Translations under genes and position numbers: made by a program
Notes under the pieces: model-generated
The model's input: the letters and a program-made list of their open reading frames with translations, nothing else
Database searches by the model: none
Told to the model about the DNA's origin: nothing
Shown: in pieces, positions 16,736 through 25,019 of the stretch
Layout of the letters: every line of letters starts with the position of its first letter
How positions within the stretch are numbered: the stretch's first letter is position 1
Assembly: GCA_900768795.1 (NCBI GenBank)
Contig: CAAGEH010000005.1
Coordinates: 32,682 to 96,681, forward strand
From: an uncultured Collinsella sp.
GTDB taxonomy: Bacteria > Actinomycetota > Coriobacteriia > Coriobacteriales > Coriobacteriaceae
Direction of reading: 5' to 3'
DNA: 64,000 bases

Positions 16736-18180
16736 CGCCCGCTGCTTCCAAGGCTTCCAAATCGTATCGGGATACAAAACTGTTGGCACTGCGCGTTTGG
16801 ATCGTCGTCGGCGCGATTATCATCGCGACGGCACTGCTTAACGTCTTCGGGGTCCTTGCTCCTGTCGTCGAGTTCCTCGCTGTCGGCTCGTTGATCGCGT
16901 TTGTGGAGTCCCCGATCGTCAACCAGCTCGAGCGCCACGGCGTTCCGCGTGGTCTGGGGGCCTTTGTCGGCCTGCTGATCGTCGTTGCGACCATCGTTTG
17001 CCTGTTCATCGCCTTTATGCCCATGCTGTTCAATCAGACGCTCGAGATTCTGTCCAAGCTGCCTCCCCAGATGCGCACGGCGAGTGTCGCTATCGGGGAT
17101 ATGCTGTCGCGATTCAAGTCATTGAGGTCCCTTCCCGGCGGCGAAAGCGTCGATTCGCTCCTGGCTTCGGCGACTACCATGGCCACAAAGTATGTGACGC
17201 AGATGGCGACGGAGCTCGGCCGCGGCGTCTTCCCATTTATCTCCGCGGTCGCCTCCCAGCTGTTCGTTATCTTTTTGGGTCTCGTGCTTGCCTATTGGCT
17301 TGCATGCGACTACCCGCGCATGCATCGTGAGATGTGCTGTATCTTGGGTGAGGAAAAAGAGACGAGCTATCAGTTTATGATCGCCATTCTGTCTCGTTCC
17401 ATCGGCGGCTACATGCGCGGCATGGTCGTCACTTCCGTTGTCGGCGGCTTTCTCGCGTTTATCGGTTTTGCGCTCATCGGGCATCCTTACGCGGGGCTCA
17501 TGGGCACGCTTACAGGATTTTTGCATCTTATTCCCGTTGTTGGCCCATGGATTTCCGCGGCCATCGCTACCGTCCTCGGGTTCATATACGATCCGTTTCT
17601 GGGTCTATGGACGCTTATCGTGACCATGGTCGCCCAGAACATCACCGATAACGTTATCTCACCGAAGGTCATGCAGAGCACCGTTCAGGTGCATCCCGCC
17701 ATGAGCCTTACGGCGCTCGTTATCGGTTCCGCGCTCATGGGTCCTATCGGCATGGTCATCGCCATCCCTCTTTCGGCGGCTCTTAAGGGCCTGTTCATTT
17801 TCTATTTCGAGAAGGACACCAAGCGTCAGCTCGTTTCCTATGAGGGGGCAATTTTCAAGGGCACGCCGTTCCATGATTTCGAAGGCGATCCCGTCGCCGC
17901 CTACGATGCTTTGGGCGACGACACGTTTATCGCGGATTCCGAGCTGATTTCCAATGAGGCCGCTCCGCATGCTGAGGCCATGCCCAAGCCGGAGCTCGAT
18001 AATCCTTGGCTGAAGATGGCGGGTATTCAACCCCCCGATGCCTCGGGTATCTTTAAGAGCCCGTTTTTCAGTGACCGTACGTCCAATGCGAATGCGAACC
18101 GCGAGGTCACCGCATCACGCGTGAACGACACTTCTTCGAAACAGAATTATTCCGACCCCGGTTCTCGTGACGAGAATTAA
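16732..18180 (+). CDS. AI-2E family transporter (PF01594)
   Basis: This 482-residue polytopic protein has an N-terminal hairpin of spans (about 20-65 and 80-100), a central soluble helical segment, then about six further spans (150-365) carrying the family stretches IGHPYAGLMGTLTGF, IPVVGPWISA and DNVISPKVMQ. The C-terminal 115 residues are hydrophilic and disordered. Members have been linked to autoinducer export, Na+/H+ exchange and other roles, so the substrate is unknown. It starts at GTG 16732, overlapping the sigma factor stop, with GAGGGGG about 10 bases upstream. Coupling to the sigma gene suggests it is part of the same regulon or module. Confidence 0.82.
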   Translation: MTPAASKASKSYRDTKLLALRVWIVVGAIIIATALLNVFGVLAPVVEFLAVGSLIAFVESPIVNQLERHGVPRGLGAFVGLLIVVATIVCLFIAFMPMLFNQTLEILSKLPPQMRTASVAIGDMLSRFKSLRSLPGGESVDSLLASATTMATKYVTQMATELGRGVFPFISAVASQLFVIFLGLVLAYWLACDYPRMHREMCCILGEEKETSYQFMIAILSRSIGGYMRGMVVTSVVGGFLAFIGFALIGHPYAGLMGTLTGFLHLIPVVGPWISAAIATVLGFIYDPFLGLWTLIVTMVAQNITDNVISPKVMQSTVQVHPAMSLTALVIGSALMGPIGMVIAIPLSAALKGLFIFYFEKDTKRQLVSYEGAIFKGTPFHDFEGDPVAAYDALGDDTFIADSELISNEAAPHAEAMPKPELDNPWLKMAGIQPPDASGIFKSPFFSDRTSNANANREVTASRVNDTSSKQNYSDPGSRDEN

Positions 18181-18287
18181 GACAACATCGATTAGCTGCA
18201 GAATTTCCTTGTCACCTCTATATTTAATAATTTTTGGCTAACGTGTATCGGGATTCTTCGTGCCCGAGCCCGCCTTTTGCGCTTGGA

Positions 18288-18296
18288 TGCTAGAAT
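18288..18296 (+). promoter_or_regulatory. Extended -10 promoter candidate for alaS
   Basis: TGC-TAGAAT lies 40 bases before the alaS ATG; no -35 match is visible. The 156-base gap (18181-18336) has neither T-box motifs nor a clear terminator. Confidence 0.42.
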
Positions 18297-18336
18297 TAAT
18301 CCGTTTGAACCTACCTGATATGAGGAGTCCTTTCAG

Positions 18337-20994
18337 ATGGCATCTGATTTTCCGACTATGACGACCTCCGAGATTCGCTCGAAGTTCCTTCAGTTCTTCG
18401 AGGAGCGCGGTCTTAAGCTCTATCCTTCCTCGAGCCTCGTGCCCGACGATCCCTCGCTGCTTCTCGCCAACGCTGGTATGAACCAGTTCAAGGAGTATTA
18501 CCAGGGCAAGAAGACCATGAAGGAAATCGGTGCCTGCTCCTGCCAGAAGTGCGTTCGTACGAACGATATCGACGTTATCGGTGAGGACGGTCGCCATCTC
18601 TCGTTCTTTGAGATGCTCGGCGATTTCTCGTTCGGCGGCGTTTCCAAGCAGCAGGCTTGCGCGTGGGCGTTCGAGTTGATCACCGATGTCTTCAAACTTC
18701 CGCTCGACCGTCTCTATTTCACCGTTTTCACCGATGATGACGAGACGTACGATATCTGGCGCTCGCTCGGTGTCGCCGAGGATCACATCTCCCGCTTGGG
18801 CGAGGACGATAACTTCTGGGCAGCCGGCCCCACCGGTCCGTGCGGTCCGTGTTCCGAGATTTACTTTGACCAAGGCGAAGAGGTCGGCTGCGGTAGCCCC
18901 GACTGCGCTCCCGGTTGCGATTGCGATCGTTTCCTCGAGTTCTGGAACCTTGTTTTCACCCAGTTCGATCGCCAAGAGGACGGGTCGATGCCCGAACTGC
19001 CGCATCGTAACCTCGATACCGGAATGGGCCTCGAGCGCATGGCTGCCATCATGCAGCACAAGAGCGCCAACTACGATGGCGACATCATGCAGGGTCTCAT
19101 CGCGCTCGGCGAGAAGATCAGCGGCAAGACCTATGACCCGGAGAGCTACGAGGGGGCCAGCCGCAGCTTGCGCATCATCGCGGATCACTCGCGTGCCGTC
19201 GACTTCATGATTTCCGATGGCGTCCTTCCCGGTAACGAGGGGCGTGAATACGTCCTTCGCCGCCTTCTCCGCCGCGCCGTGTTCCATGGTCGTCTACTCG
19301 GTATCGAGGGGGCCTTCCTCAACACATTCATCGACGAAGTCAACCGCATCATGGGCGACGCGTATCCCGAGCTGCTCAAGAACGTTGCCCTTGTCAAGGG
19401 CATCGTTGCCGCCGAGGAGGAGCGCTTCTCCACAACGCTCGATAACGGCCGCACGTATCTCGACGAGGCCATCGATGCGCTCGACAAGGATGAGACGCTC
19501 TCCGGCGAGGTCGCCTTCAAACTGCACGATACGTTTGGTTTCCCCATCGATCTTACCGTCGAGATCGCCAAGGCTGCAGGCCATGCTGTCGATATGGATG
19601 GTTTCGACTCCTGCATGACCGCTCAGAAGGACCGCGCGCGCGCCGCTGCAAAGGGCGATGCCTGGGGTTCCTTCAACGATGTGTGGGTCGAGCTCTCCGA
19701 TAAGGTTCCCGCCACGAAGTTCGATGGATACGACCGTGACCAGATCGAGGGTTCCATGGTTCTCGCTATCGTGAACGATGGGTGCGCCGTCGAATCCGCC
19801 GCTGCGGGTTCCACGGTCGATGTCGTTCTCGATGTCACGCCTTTCTATGCTGAGATGGGCGGTCAGCAAGGCGATGCTGGCGAGCTTGTTGCCCCGGGAG
19901 CTACCGTGAGCGTTAGCGACACCAAGAGCCACAACGGTCTGTATGCGCATGTTGCGACCGTTTCCGAGGGCGAGCTGCATGTCGGCGATACCGTTTGCGC
20001 TTCCATCGACGCGCACCGCCGCGCCCTGCTTCGTCGCAACCATACGGCGACCCATTTGCTCGATGCCGCCCTCAAGCAGGTTCTGGGAGATCATGTGCAG
20101 CAAGCGGGTTCCCTCGTTGCTCCGGAGCACCTGCGTTTCGACTTTACGCACTTTGAGGCTCTGGGCGCCGACCAGCTTAAGGCTGTTGAGGACATCGTCA
20201 ATGACGAGATCTTCGCTGGCGAACCCGTTATCACGCGTGAGATGAATCTCGAGGAGGCCAAGGCCTCCGGTGCTGTCGCACTGTTCGGAGAGAAGTACGG
20301 CGATGTCGTCCGTGTCGTTTCGGCCGGCGAAGGGGACGCCCCCTTCTCCCGTGAGCTCTGCGGTGGTACGCATGCTTCCAATACCTGTGAACTCGGTGTT
20401 TTCAAGATCGTTAACGAGTCCTCCACGGGATCCAATGTCCGTCGTATCGAAGCGGTCACATCCGAGGGTGCGTTCGCTTACATGACGAGCCGCATGGCGC
20501 TCGCCGATGCCGCGGCCGCATCGCTCAAGTGCAGCGTCGATGAGGTTCCCGCGCGTATTTCTGCGCTTCAGACGGAGCTTCGAGAGACCTCGGCAAAGCT
20601 TAAGAAGGCTTTGACCGGCGGCTCTTCCGACGCGATCAGCTCTGCTATCGATAACGCCATCGATGTGGAGGGCTACAAGCTCGTTGTTGCCGAGCTCAAG
20701 GGACTTGAGGCTGCCGACCTTCGCAACGTTTGGGACACCATCCACGCCAAGCTCGGTGCGGCATCCGCTTGCGTTCTTGCCACGGTTACCGAGAAAGGTA
20801 CCCCGTCGTTGATCGCCGCAGCCGGTGACGATGCCGTTTCTGCAGGATTCCATGCTGGAAACCTCATCAAGAAGATTTCCTCAGCAGTAGACGGAAGGGG
20901 CGGCGGACGCCCCAATATGGCACAGGCGGGTGGCAAGAATGCTGCCGGCATCAAAGATGCTCTCGAACTCGCAAAAACCGAGCTCGGCGCTTAA
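18337..20994 (+). CDS. alaS: Alanyl-tRNA synthetase
   Basis: This 885-residue class II synthetase charges tRNA-Ala and clears mischarged Ser/Gly-tRNA. The aminoacylation core starts at the N-terminus (RSKFLQFFEERG, LLLANAGMNQFK, FFEMLGDFSFG). The editing domain carries HTATHLL (H569 and H573) and the zinc-site partners C675 and H679 in CGGTHASNTCELG. The C-Ala domain closes with GGGRPNMAQAGG near residue 865. A Cys-rich insert in the core (VGCGSPDCAPGCDCD, about 187-201) might bind a metal and is seen in some AlaS. TGAGGAG precedes the ATG. It heads an apparent run alaS-ruvX-mltG-yqeG-aroK. Confidence 0.98.
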   Translation: MASDFPTMTTSEIRSKFLQFFEERGLKLYPSSSLVPDDPSLLLANAGMNQFKEYYQGKKTMKEIGACSCQKCVRTNDIDVIGEDGRHLSFFEMLGDFSFGGVSKQQACAWAFELITDVFKLPLDRLYFTVFTDDDETYDIWRSLGVAEDHISRLGEDDNFWAAGPTGPCGPCSEIYFDQGEEVGCGSPDCAPGCDCDRFLEFWNLVFTQFDRQEDGSMPELPHRNLDTGMGLERMAAIMQHKSANYDGDIMQGLIALGEKISGKTYDPESYEGASRSLRIIADHSRAVDFMISDGVLPGNEGREYVLRRLLRRAVFHGRLLGIEGAFLNTFIDEVNRIMGDAYPELLKNVALVKGIVAAEEERFSTTLDNGRTYLDEAIDALDKDETLSGEVAFKLHDTFGFPIDLTVEIAKAAGHAVDMDGFDSCMTAQKDRARAAAKGDAWGSFNDVWVELSDKVPATKFDGYDRDQIEGSMVLAIVNDGCAVESAAAGSTVDVVLDVTPFYAEMGGQQGDAGELVAPGATVSVSDTKSHNGLYAHVATVSEGELHVGDTVCASIDAHRRALLRRNHTATHLLDAALKQVLGDHVQQAGSLVAPEHLRFDFTHFEALGADQLKAVEDIVNDEIFAGEPVITREMNLEEAKASGAVALFGEKYGDVVRVVSAGEGDAPFSRELCGGTHASNTCELGVFKIVNESSTGSNVRRIEAVTSEGAFAYMTSRMALADAAAASLKCSVDEVPARISALQTELRETSAKLKKALTGGSSDAISSAIDNAIDVEGYKLVVAELKGLEAADLRNVWDTIHAKLGAASACVLATVTEKGTPSLIAAAGDDAVSAGFHAGNLIKKISSAVDGRGGGRPNMAQAGGKNAAGIKDALELAKTELGA

Positions 20995-21002
20995 GGTCGC
21001 AT

Positions 21003-21431
21003 ATGGTCGCGCTTGCTCTTGACATAGGTGAGAAACGAATCGGGATCGCTGTTTCCGACCGTTCCGGTAGCGTCGCTACTCCCGTCAAAGTCCTTCCCGC
21101 TCAAGAGGTCATAGGGCTTGCGCGGTCCTTTCGTTATATCCTTGAAGACTATGAACCCGATATTCTGGTTTCCGGCCGCCCGATGACCATGTCGGGCGAA
21201 GCCGGTCCTCAGGCAAAGCGGGTCGAGGCGGTAGCGGAAAAGCTCGCTCGGGACCTCAATCTTCCGCTTTTTTTCGAGGACGAGCGCTTGAGTTCATCGG
21301 AGGCTAAGCGAATTCTTCGCGAGCAGGGTATGTCGGAAAAGCAGATGCGCGGCAAGGTCGATATGATCGCTGCGTCTTTGTTTCTTCAGGCATGGTTGGA
21401 TAGGAATCAATCGGGGAGACAGCATGGCTAA
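21003..21431 (+). CDS. ruvX: Putative pre-16S rRNA nuclease YqgF/RuvX
   Basis: This 142-residue RNase H-fold protein begins with LALDIGEKRIGIAVSD, the first catalytic-Asp strand of the family. Other YqgF signatures are VSGRPMTMSGEAGPQA, FFEDERLSSSEA (second acidic residue) and KVDMIAASLFLQAWLD (third acidic residue). YqgF processes the 5' end of 16S rRNA in E. coli. It lies 8 bases after alaS and overlaps mltG by 8 bases; alaS-yqgF-mltG is a common neighbourhood. Confidence 0.93.
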   Translation: MVALALDIGEKRIGIAVSDRSGSVATPVKVLPAQEVIGLARSFRYILEDYEPDILVSGRPMTMSGEAGPQAKRVEAVAEKLARDLNLPLFFEDERLSSSEAKRILREQGMSEKQMRGKVDMIAASLFLQAWLDRNQSGRQHG

Positions 21432-22794
21432 CGCTCATCAGGACCGAAATGCCGCTGGCCGTGCGGCTAAGCAGGCCGGTACTCGCTTTAAGACGTCTTC
21501 ACCGCGTCCTGCCTCTCATATGGCTCATCGAGCCGATGACTTTTCAGTTCGGCCGGCAGCCTTTTCGAGTCGGTCGTCTCGCGGCAATCGTGCCGCTTCC
21601 AGTTCCCGTGCGCAAAGGCCTGTGCGCCCCGCACCCTCTTCATCGTACGGTCGAGCCGCAACTGCTTCGGGTCGACGTGGACGGGGTTCATCCGATCGCG
21701 GCGTCTCGCGCTCTTCCTATACTCGCGCGGGCTCTCGAAGGACCGTTTCGAAGTCTAGAAAATCCGTTCTCGTTCCCGCGCTCATCGCGATCGTCGCCAT
21801 CCTTTTGGCCAGCTTCGTCGTTTTCCGCGTCATCGTCCCCGTTTTCTCTCCAGGTAAGACTTCGACCGTTGCCGCAGGTAAACAGGTTACGATAGACATT
21901 CCCGAGGGAAGCTCCGGTGATGCCATCGCTTCGATTCTTTCCAAAAATCATGTGATCGAAGATCCCAAGGACTATTATGCCGCCGTGAAGAAACTCCAGG
22001 CGGATTCCGCGCTGCAGCCGGGAACGTATTCGTTTACCACCCTGCAAGATCCCATGAGCGTCGTCGAGCAGCTTATGAAGGGCTCCAACGTCGCCGGACA
22101 TAAGCTCGTCGTTCCTGAGGGGTATACCGTGGACCAGCTGGCTTCCCTCGTCAACAAAACGTTCGGAATCTCCGTCGACGACTTCAAAGCTCAAGCCAAA
22201 GTCTCAAATTATGAGAACGACTATCCGTTCCTGAAGGGTGCCTATAACGACTCTCTCGAGGGTTATCTCTATCCCAAGACCTATTTGTTTACGGACGGTA
22301 AGCCCACTTCAGATTCGATTATTCGCAAGATGCTCGATCAGTTTAGGTCGGAGACCAAGAAGCTCGATCTCGAAAAAGGGGCTAACGGTCTTTCGGAACA
22401 TCAGCTCATTTCCATGGCATCTCTTATCGAACGCGAATCCGCCGTTCTCGATGAGCGCCCCAAGATTGCAAGCGTTATGTACAACCGTCTGAATAAGGAT
22501 ATGCCGTTGCAGATCGATGCGGCGATAGTCTACGCACGCGGCGGAGGCAGCAAGAAGGTGTCTTATGACGACCTTAAGATCGATTCGCCATATAACACGT
22601 ATGCAAACAAGGGATTGACACCCGGTCCGATCTGCAGCCCCAGCCTGTCGTCAATCAAAGCCGCGGTTAACCCTGCACACACCGATTACCTGTACTACGT
22701 CGTTTCCTCCTCCAAGGACGGATCGCACAAGTTCAGCAATAATTACGAGCAGTTCCAGAAGGACTGCAATGAGTATTCGGGATCGAAGCAATGA
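21424..22794 (+). CDS. mltG: Endolytic murein transglycosylase MltG with long basic N-terminal region
   Basis: This 456-residue protein cuts nascent peptidoglycan glycan strands within the chain and releases them from the membrane-bound synthase. The first 112 residues are a disordered cytoplasmic region rich in Arg, Ser and Ala. One span follows (about 115-137), then a LysM-like subdomain and the YceG catalytic domain. The catalytic glutamate is in SLIERESAV (about residue 337), with MYNRLNKDMPLQIDAAI, DSPYNTYANKGLTPGPI and AVNPAHTDYLYYV downstream. The start overlaps ruvX by 8 bases and the end overlaps yqeG (ATGA). The long basic N-terminus is not part of the standard domain. Confidence 0.93.
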   Translation: MANAHQDRNAAGRAAKQAGTRFKTSSPRPASHMAHRADDFSVRPAAFSSRSSRGNRAASSSRAQRPVRPAPSSSYGRAATASGRRGRGSSDRGVSRSSYTRAGSRRTVSKSRKSVLVPALIAIVAILLASFVVFRVIVPVFSPGKTSTVAAGKQVTIDIPEGSSGDAIASILSKNHVIEDPKDYYAAVKKLQADSALQPGTYSFTTLQDPMSVVEQLMKGSNVAGHKLVVPEGYTVDQLASLVNKTFGISVDDFKAQAKVSNYENDYPFLKGAYNDSLEGYLYPKTYLFTDGKPTSDSIIRKMLDQFRSETKKLDLEKGANGLSEHQLISMASLIERESAVLDERPKIASVMYNRLNKDMPLQIDAAIVYARGGGSKKVSYDDLKIDSPYNTYANKGLTPGPICSPSLSSIKAAVNPAHTDYLYYVVSSSKDGSHKFSNNYEQFQKDCNEYSGSKQ

Positions 22795-23291
22795 GCAAGT
22801 TTTCACCCAAGCGCTACGTTTCGCGCGTCGAATCAATCGATCTCGAAGAGCTTTGGAATTCCGGCAAACGCATGATCATGCTCGACCGCGACAACACGCT
22901 CGTCCCACGCGATCGTACGGCCGCTCCCGAGTCCGTCGCCCTCTGGCTCGAGCGCGCTCGGCAAATCGGCTTCGATCTATATATCGTTTCCAATAACTGG
23001 CATCAAGACCAGGTCGAGCGTTCGGCTCGTGAACTCGGAATCGAGCACAAAATCTGTTTTGCATGCAAGCCCTTGCCCTTTGCGCTCCATCATGCGATCA
23101 AAGCGGTCGGGTCTCGTCCCGAGGATGCCGTACTTATCGGGGACCAGCTCTACACCGATGTCTGGTCAGCCAACTTTGCCGGCGTCGATTCGATTCTCGT
23201 AAAGCCGCAGACACATGTCGACCTATGGTACACCCGTATCTTTAGGATATTTGAACGGGCAGCCCTCAAAGACCTTCCGTGTGAGGACTGA
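22791..23291 (+). CDS. yqeG: YqeG family HAD phosphatase
   Basis: This 166-residue HAD IIIA phosphatase has motif I MLDRDNTLV (about 30), motif II IVSNN (about 64) and motif III GDQLYTDVWSA (about 117), which together form the Asp-based phosphatase site. The substrate is unknown. In Firmicutes yqeG precedes yqeH and aroE; here it is followed 7 bases later by aroK, so a link with the shikimate neighbourhood is retained. It overlaps the end of mltG by four bases. Confidence 0.9.
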   Translation: MSKFSPKRYVSRVESIDLEELWNSGKRMIMLDRDNTLVPRDRTAAPESVALWLERARQIGFDLYIVSNNWHQDQVERSARELGIEHKICFACKPLPFALHHAIKAVGSRPEDAVLIGDQLYTDVWSANFAGVDSILVKPQTHVDLWYTRIFRIFERAALKDLPCED

Positions 23292-23298
23292 GCATTTC

Positions 23299-23832
23299 AT
23301 GGACGACTGTGTTAAGCGAGGTTGCGACCACATCTTCTTTATTGGTTTTCTTGGTGCGGGTAAATCTACCCTTGCAAAAAACTTGGGGCGGATGTTCCAT
23401 CGTCCTTTTGTCGATACCGACCGTATCGTAGAGCGTAGGGTGGGGAAATCCGTTACCGAGATTTTCGCTACGGAGGGTGAGCCGTCGTTCCGCCGGTACG
23501 AGACGCGTGCCTTGCGTGGTCTTGCCGAGGAGCGCAGCCTGCTCGTGTCGTGCGGCGGGGGAGTCGTCGAGACCCCCGAGAACATCGAACTTATGCATAA
23601 GATGGGCTATTGCGTCTATCTTTCGGGCGATCTGGACGACTCGTTGCGGCAGATTCGGCGCTCGGACACGCGCCCTGATTTCAAATCGCCCAAGCATGCC
23701 GCTGATCTCCTTGTGCACCGCAGGCCGCTTTACGAGCGTGCGGCTGATTTCACCATCGACATCCGAGGCAAGAGCTTCAAGGATGTCAGCTATGAATGCG
23801 CAGATATGCTATTGGAGCGTGGACTCTTATGA
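23299..23832 (+). CDS. aroK: Shikimate kinase (first copy)
   Basis: This 177-residue kinase phosphorylates shikimate at the 3-hydroxyl. All key elements are present: P-loop GFLGAGKST, DTD of the shikimate site, FRRYE (Arg and Glu of the substrate pocket), CGGGVV, the lid RRSDTRPDF and RRPLYERAADF near the end. It therefore looks active, although a second kinase domain is fused to AroE at 31753-32997. I chose ATG 23299; an in-frame GTG at 23281 overlaps yqeG and has no ribosome-binding site. Its stop overlaps the AroB-like start (ATGA). Confidence 0.92.
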   Translation: MDDCVKRGCDHIFFIGFLGAGKSTLAKNLGRMFHRPFVDTDRIVERRVGKSVTEIFATEGEPSFRRYETRALRGLAEERSLLVSCGGGVVETPENIELMHKMGYCVYLSGDLDDSLRQIRRSDTRPDFKSPKHAADLLVHRRPLYERAADFTIDIRGKSFKDVSYECADMLLERGLL

Positions 23833-24941
23833 ATATAAGGCGACAACTCATCAATCTGTCTGATACCTGCATTGATTTTCGCCTGGGTTTCGGTGCGATG
23901 GACCAGCTGCCCGGTCTGCTTAAGAGCGTGGTCGCGCTCCCCAAGCGTGCTCTTCTCGTTTCGGATAAGCCCTCCTTTCGACGCTTCGGCGATATCGTGG
24001 AGCGCTCTCTGATCGATGCAGGGTTCGCTATCGAGCCGGTGCTCGTCGAAGAGGCCTCCGGCTCGTATTCCCTTGAGGATGCTGCGGCTGTTTTTCGCGG
24101 CGCTCAGCATGCCGCGCTCACTTCCGATGATCTCATCGTCGCACTCGGCGATGCGGACGTGTGCGGGCTTGTTTCTTGGTGTGCCAAAAGCTGGCAAGGC
24201 GGCGTCTCATCCGCGCTCATCCCCCTGACGCTTGATGCCATGGTCTGCTCGGCTACGGGGATGAAACCTATCTCAGCAGCTGCCGGCGAGCTGCCCTCTC
24301 TGTCTCTTTTCCCTGAACCGGATCTTGTCGTATGCGACCTGTCGTTTGCGGCGGCTGCTGAGCCGGAATCCCTCAAGCTCGGTTACGTCGAGGGGTTGCT
24401 TTCCGCCTTCGTCGATTCCCGTAGCCGCTGGGATGACTTCGGCAGAATCATTCCCGAGCTTATCGATGGTGATGAGATTTCCCTTATCGATTGCGTCGGG
24501 TGGGCTCAGGGAAGCCGTCGCGATGTCGTGTGCGCTGCTAATATCGGCGCACAGAGCGCATTGGATTTCGGCTGCGTGAGCGCCCGCGCACTTGCAAGCT
24601 GTCTGGGGCATTCGTATCCAGCCTATCAGCTTCGAGCGGAGGGCATGAGGTTCGAGGCGCGTCTCGCCCATGAGATTTGCGATTTCGATCTTGATGATGT
24701 TTTCGAGCTCGATGACCGCTTCGACGACCTGGGCATCGATGAGGCCGGCTTCACCCTGGACGTTCAAACGTTCGTTTCCGCCTTGCATAAGGAGCGCTTC
24801 TGCACGTCCAACCGCTTCCTTTTCGCTCTTCCGCAGGCAATCGGAACGGTCCGTCTGACATCTGTCGACGACGACGTCCTCATGAGACATGCCGAGGCGT
24901 ATCTGTCCTCTCGCGCCGATATCGCGCGGTCAGCTTGTTGA
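23829..24941 (+). CDS. Diverged 3-dehydroquinate synthase paralogue, probably not catalytic
   Basis: This 370-residue protein occupies the usual place of aroB after aroK and retains the dehydroquinate synthase outline: a nucleotide-binding half with DDLIVALG followed by a helical half. The key motifs are broken. The GGGVTGD NAD loop of the functional copy at 36585-37697 reads GDADVCG here, DSSVGGK reads CSATGMK, and the metal-ligand block NLGHSIGHAVE aligns with DFGCVSARALA. It should not convert DAHP to dehydroquinate. The frame is uninterrupted over 371 codons and is coupled to aroK, so selection seems to maintain it in another role. Family membership is inferred from alignment by eye and gene order. 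Confidence 0.65.
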   Translation: MNIRRQLINLSDTCIDFRLGFGAMDQLPGLLKSVVALPKRALLVSDKPSFRRFGDIVERSLIDAGFAIEPVLVEEASGSYSLEDAAAVFRGAQHAALTSDDLIVALGDADVCGLVSWCAKSWQGGVSSALIPLTLDAMVCSATGMKPISAAAGELPSLSLFPEPDLVVCDLSFAAAAEPESLKLGYVEGLLSAFVDSRSRWDDFGRIIPELIDGDEISLIDCVGWAQGSRRDVVCAANIGAQSALDFGCVSARALASCLGHSYPAYQLRAEGMRFEARLAHEICDFDLDDVFELDDRFDDLGIDEAGFTLDVQTFVSALHKERFCTSNRFLFALPQAIGTVRLTSVDDDVLMRHAEAYLSSRADIARSAC

Positions 24942-24948
24942 CATTTGC

Positions 24949-24977
24949 TTGACGGCTCTTTGCCGTATCGATTATCT
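24949..24977 (+). promoter_or_regulatory. Putative promoter for the Xaa-Pro peptidase gene
   Basis: TTGACG (24949-24954) and TTATCT (24972-24977) are spaced by 17 bases in the gap between the AroB-like gene and the peptidase; the ATG follows 43 bases later. Confidence 0.45.
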
Positions 24978-25019
24978 CATCTCGTTTATTATCTGTTTCT
25001 CCCATGGAAAGGAATTGTT

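Noticed and set aside
18181..18336. T-box or attenuator ahead of alaS
   Set aside because: No GGGTGG core, loop-E motif or terminator is present in this gap.
19294..20853. Minus-strand open frame of 519 codons within alaS
   Set aside because: Entirely antisense to a confidently identified gene, without a ribosome-binding site or recognisable motif.
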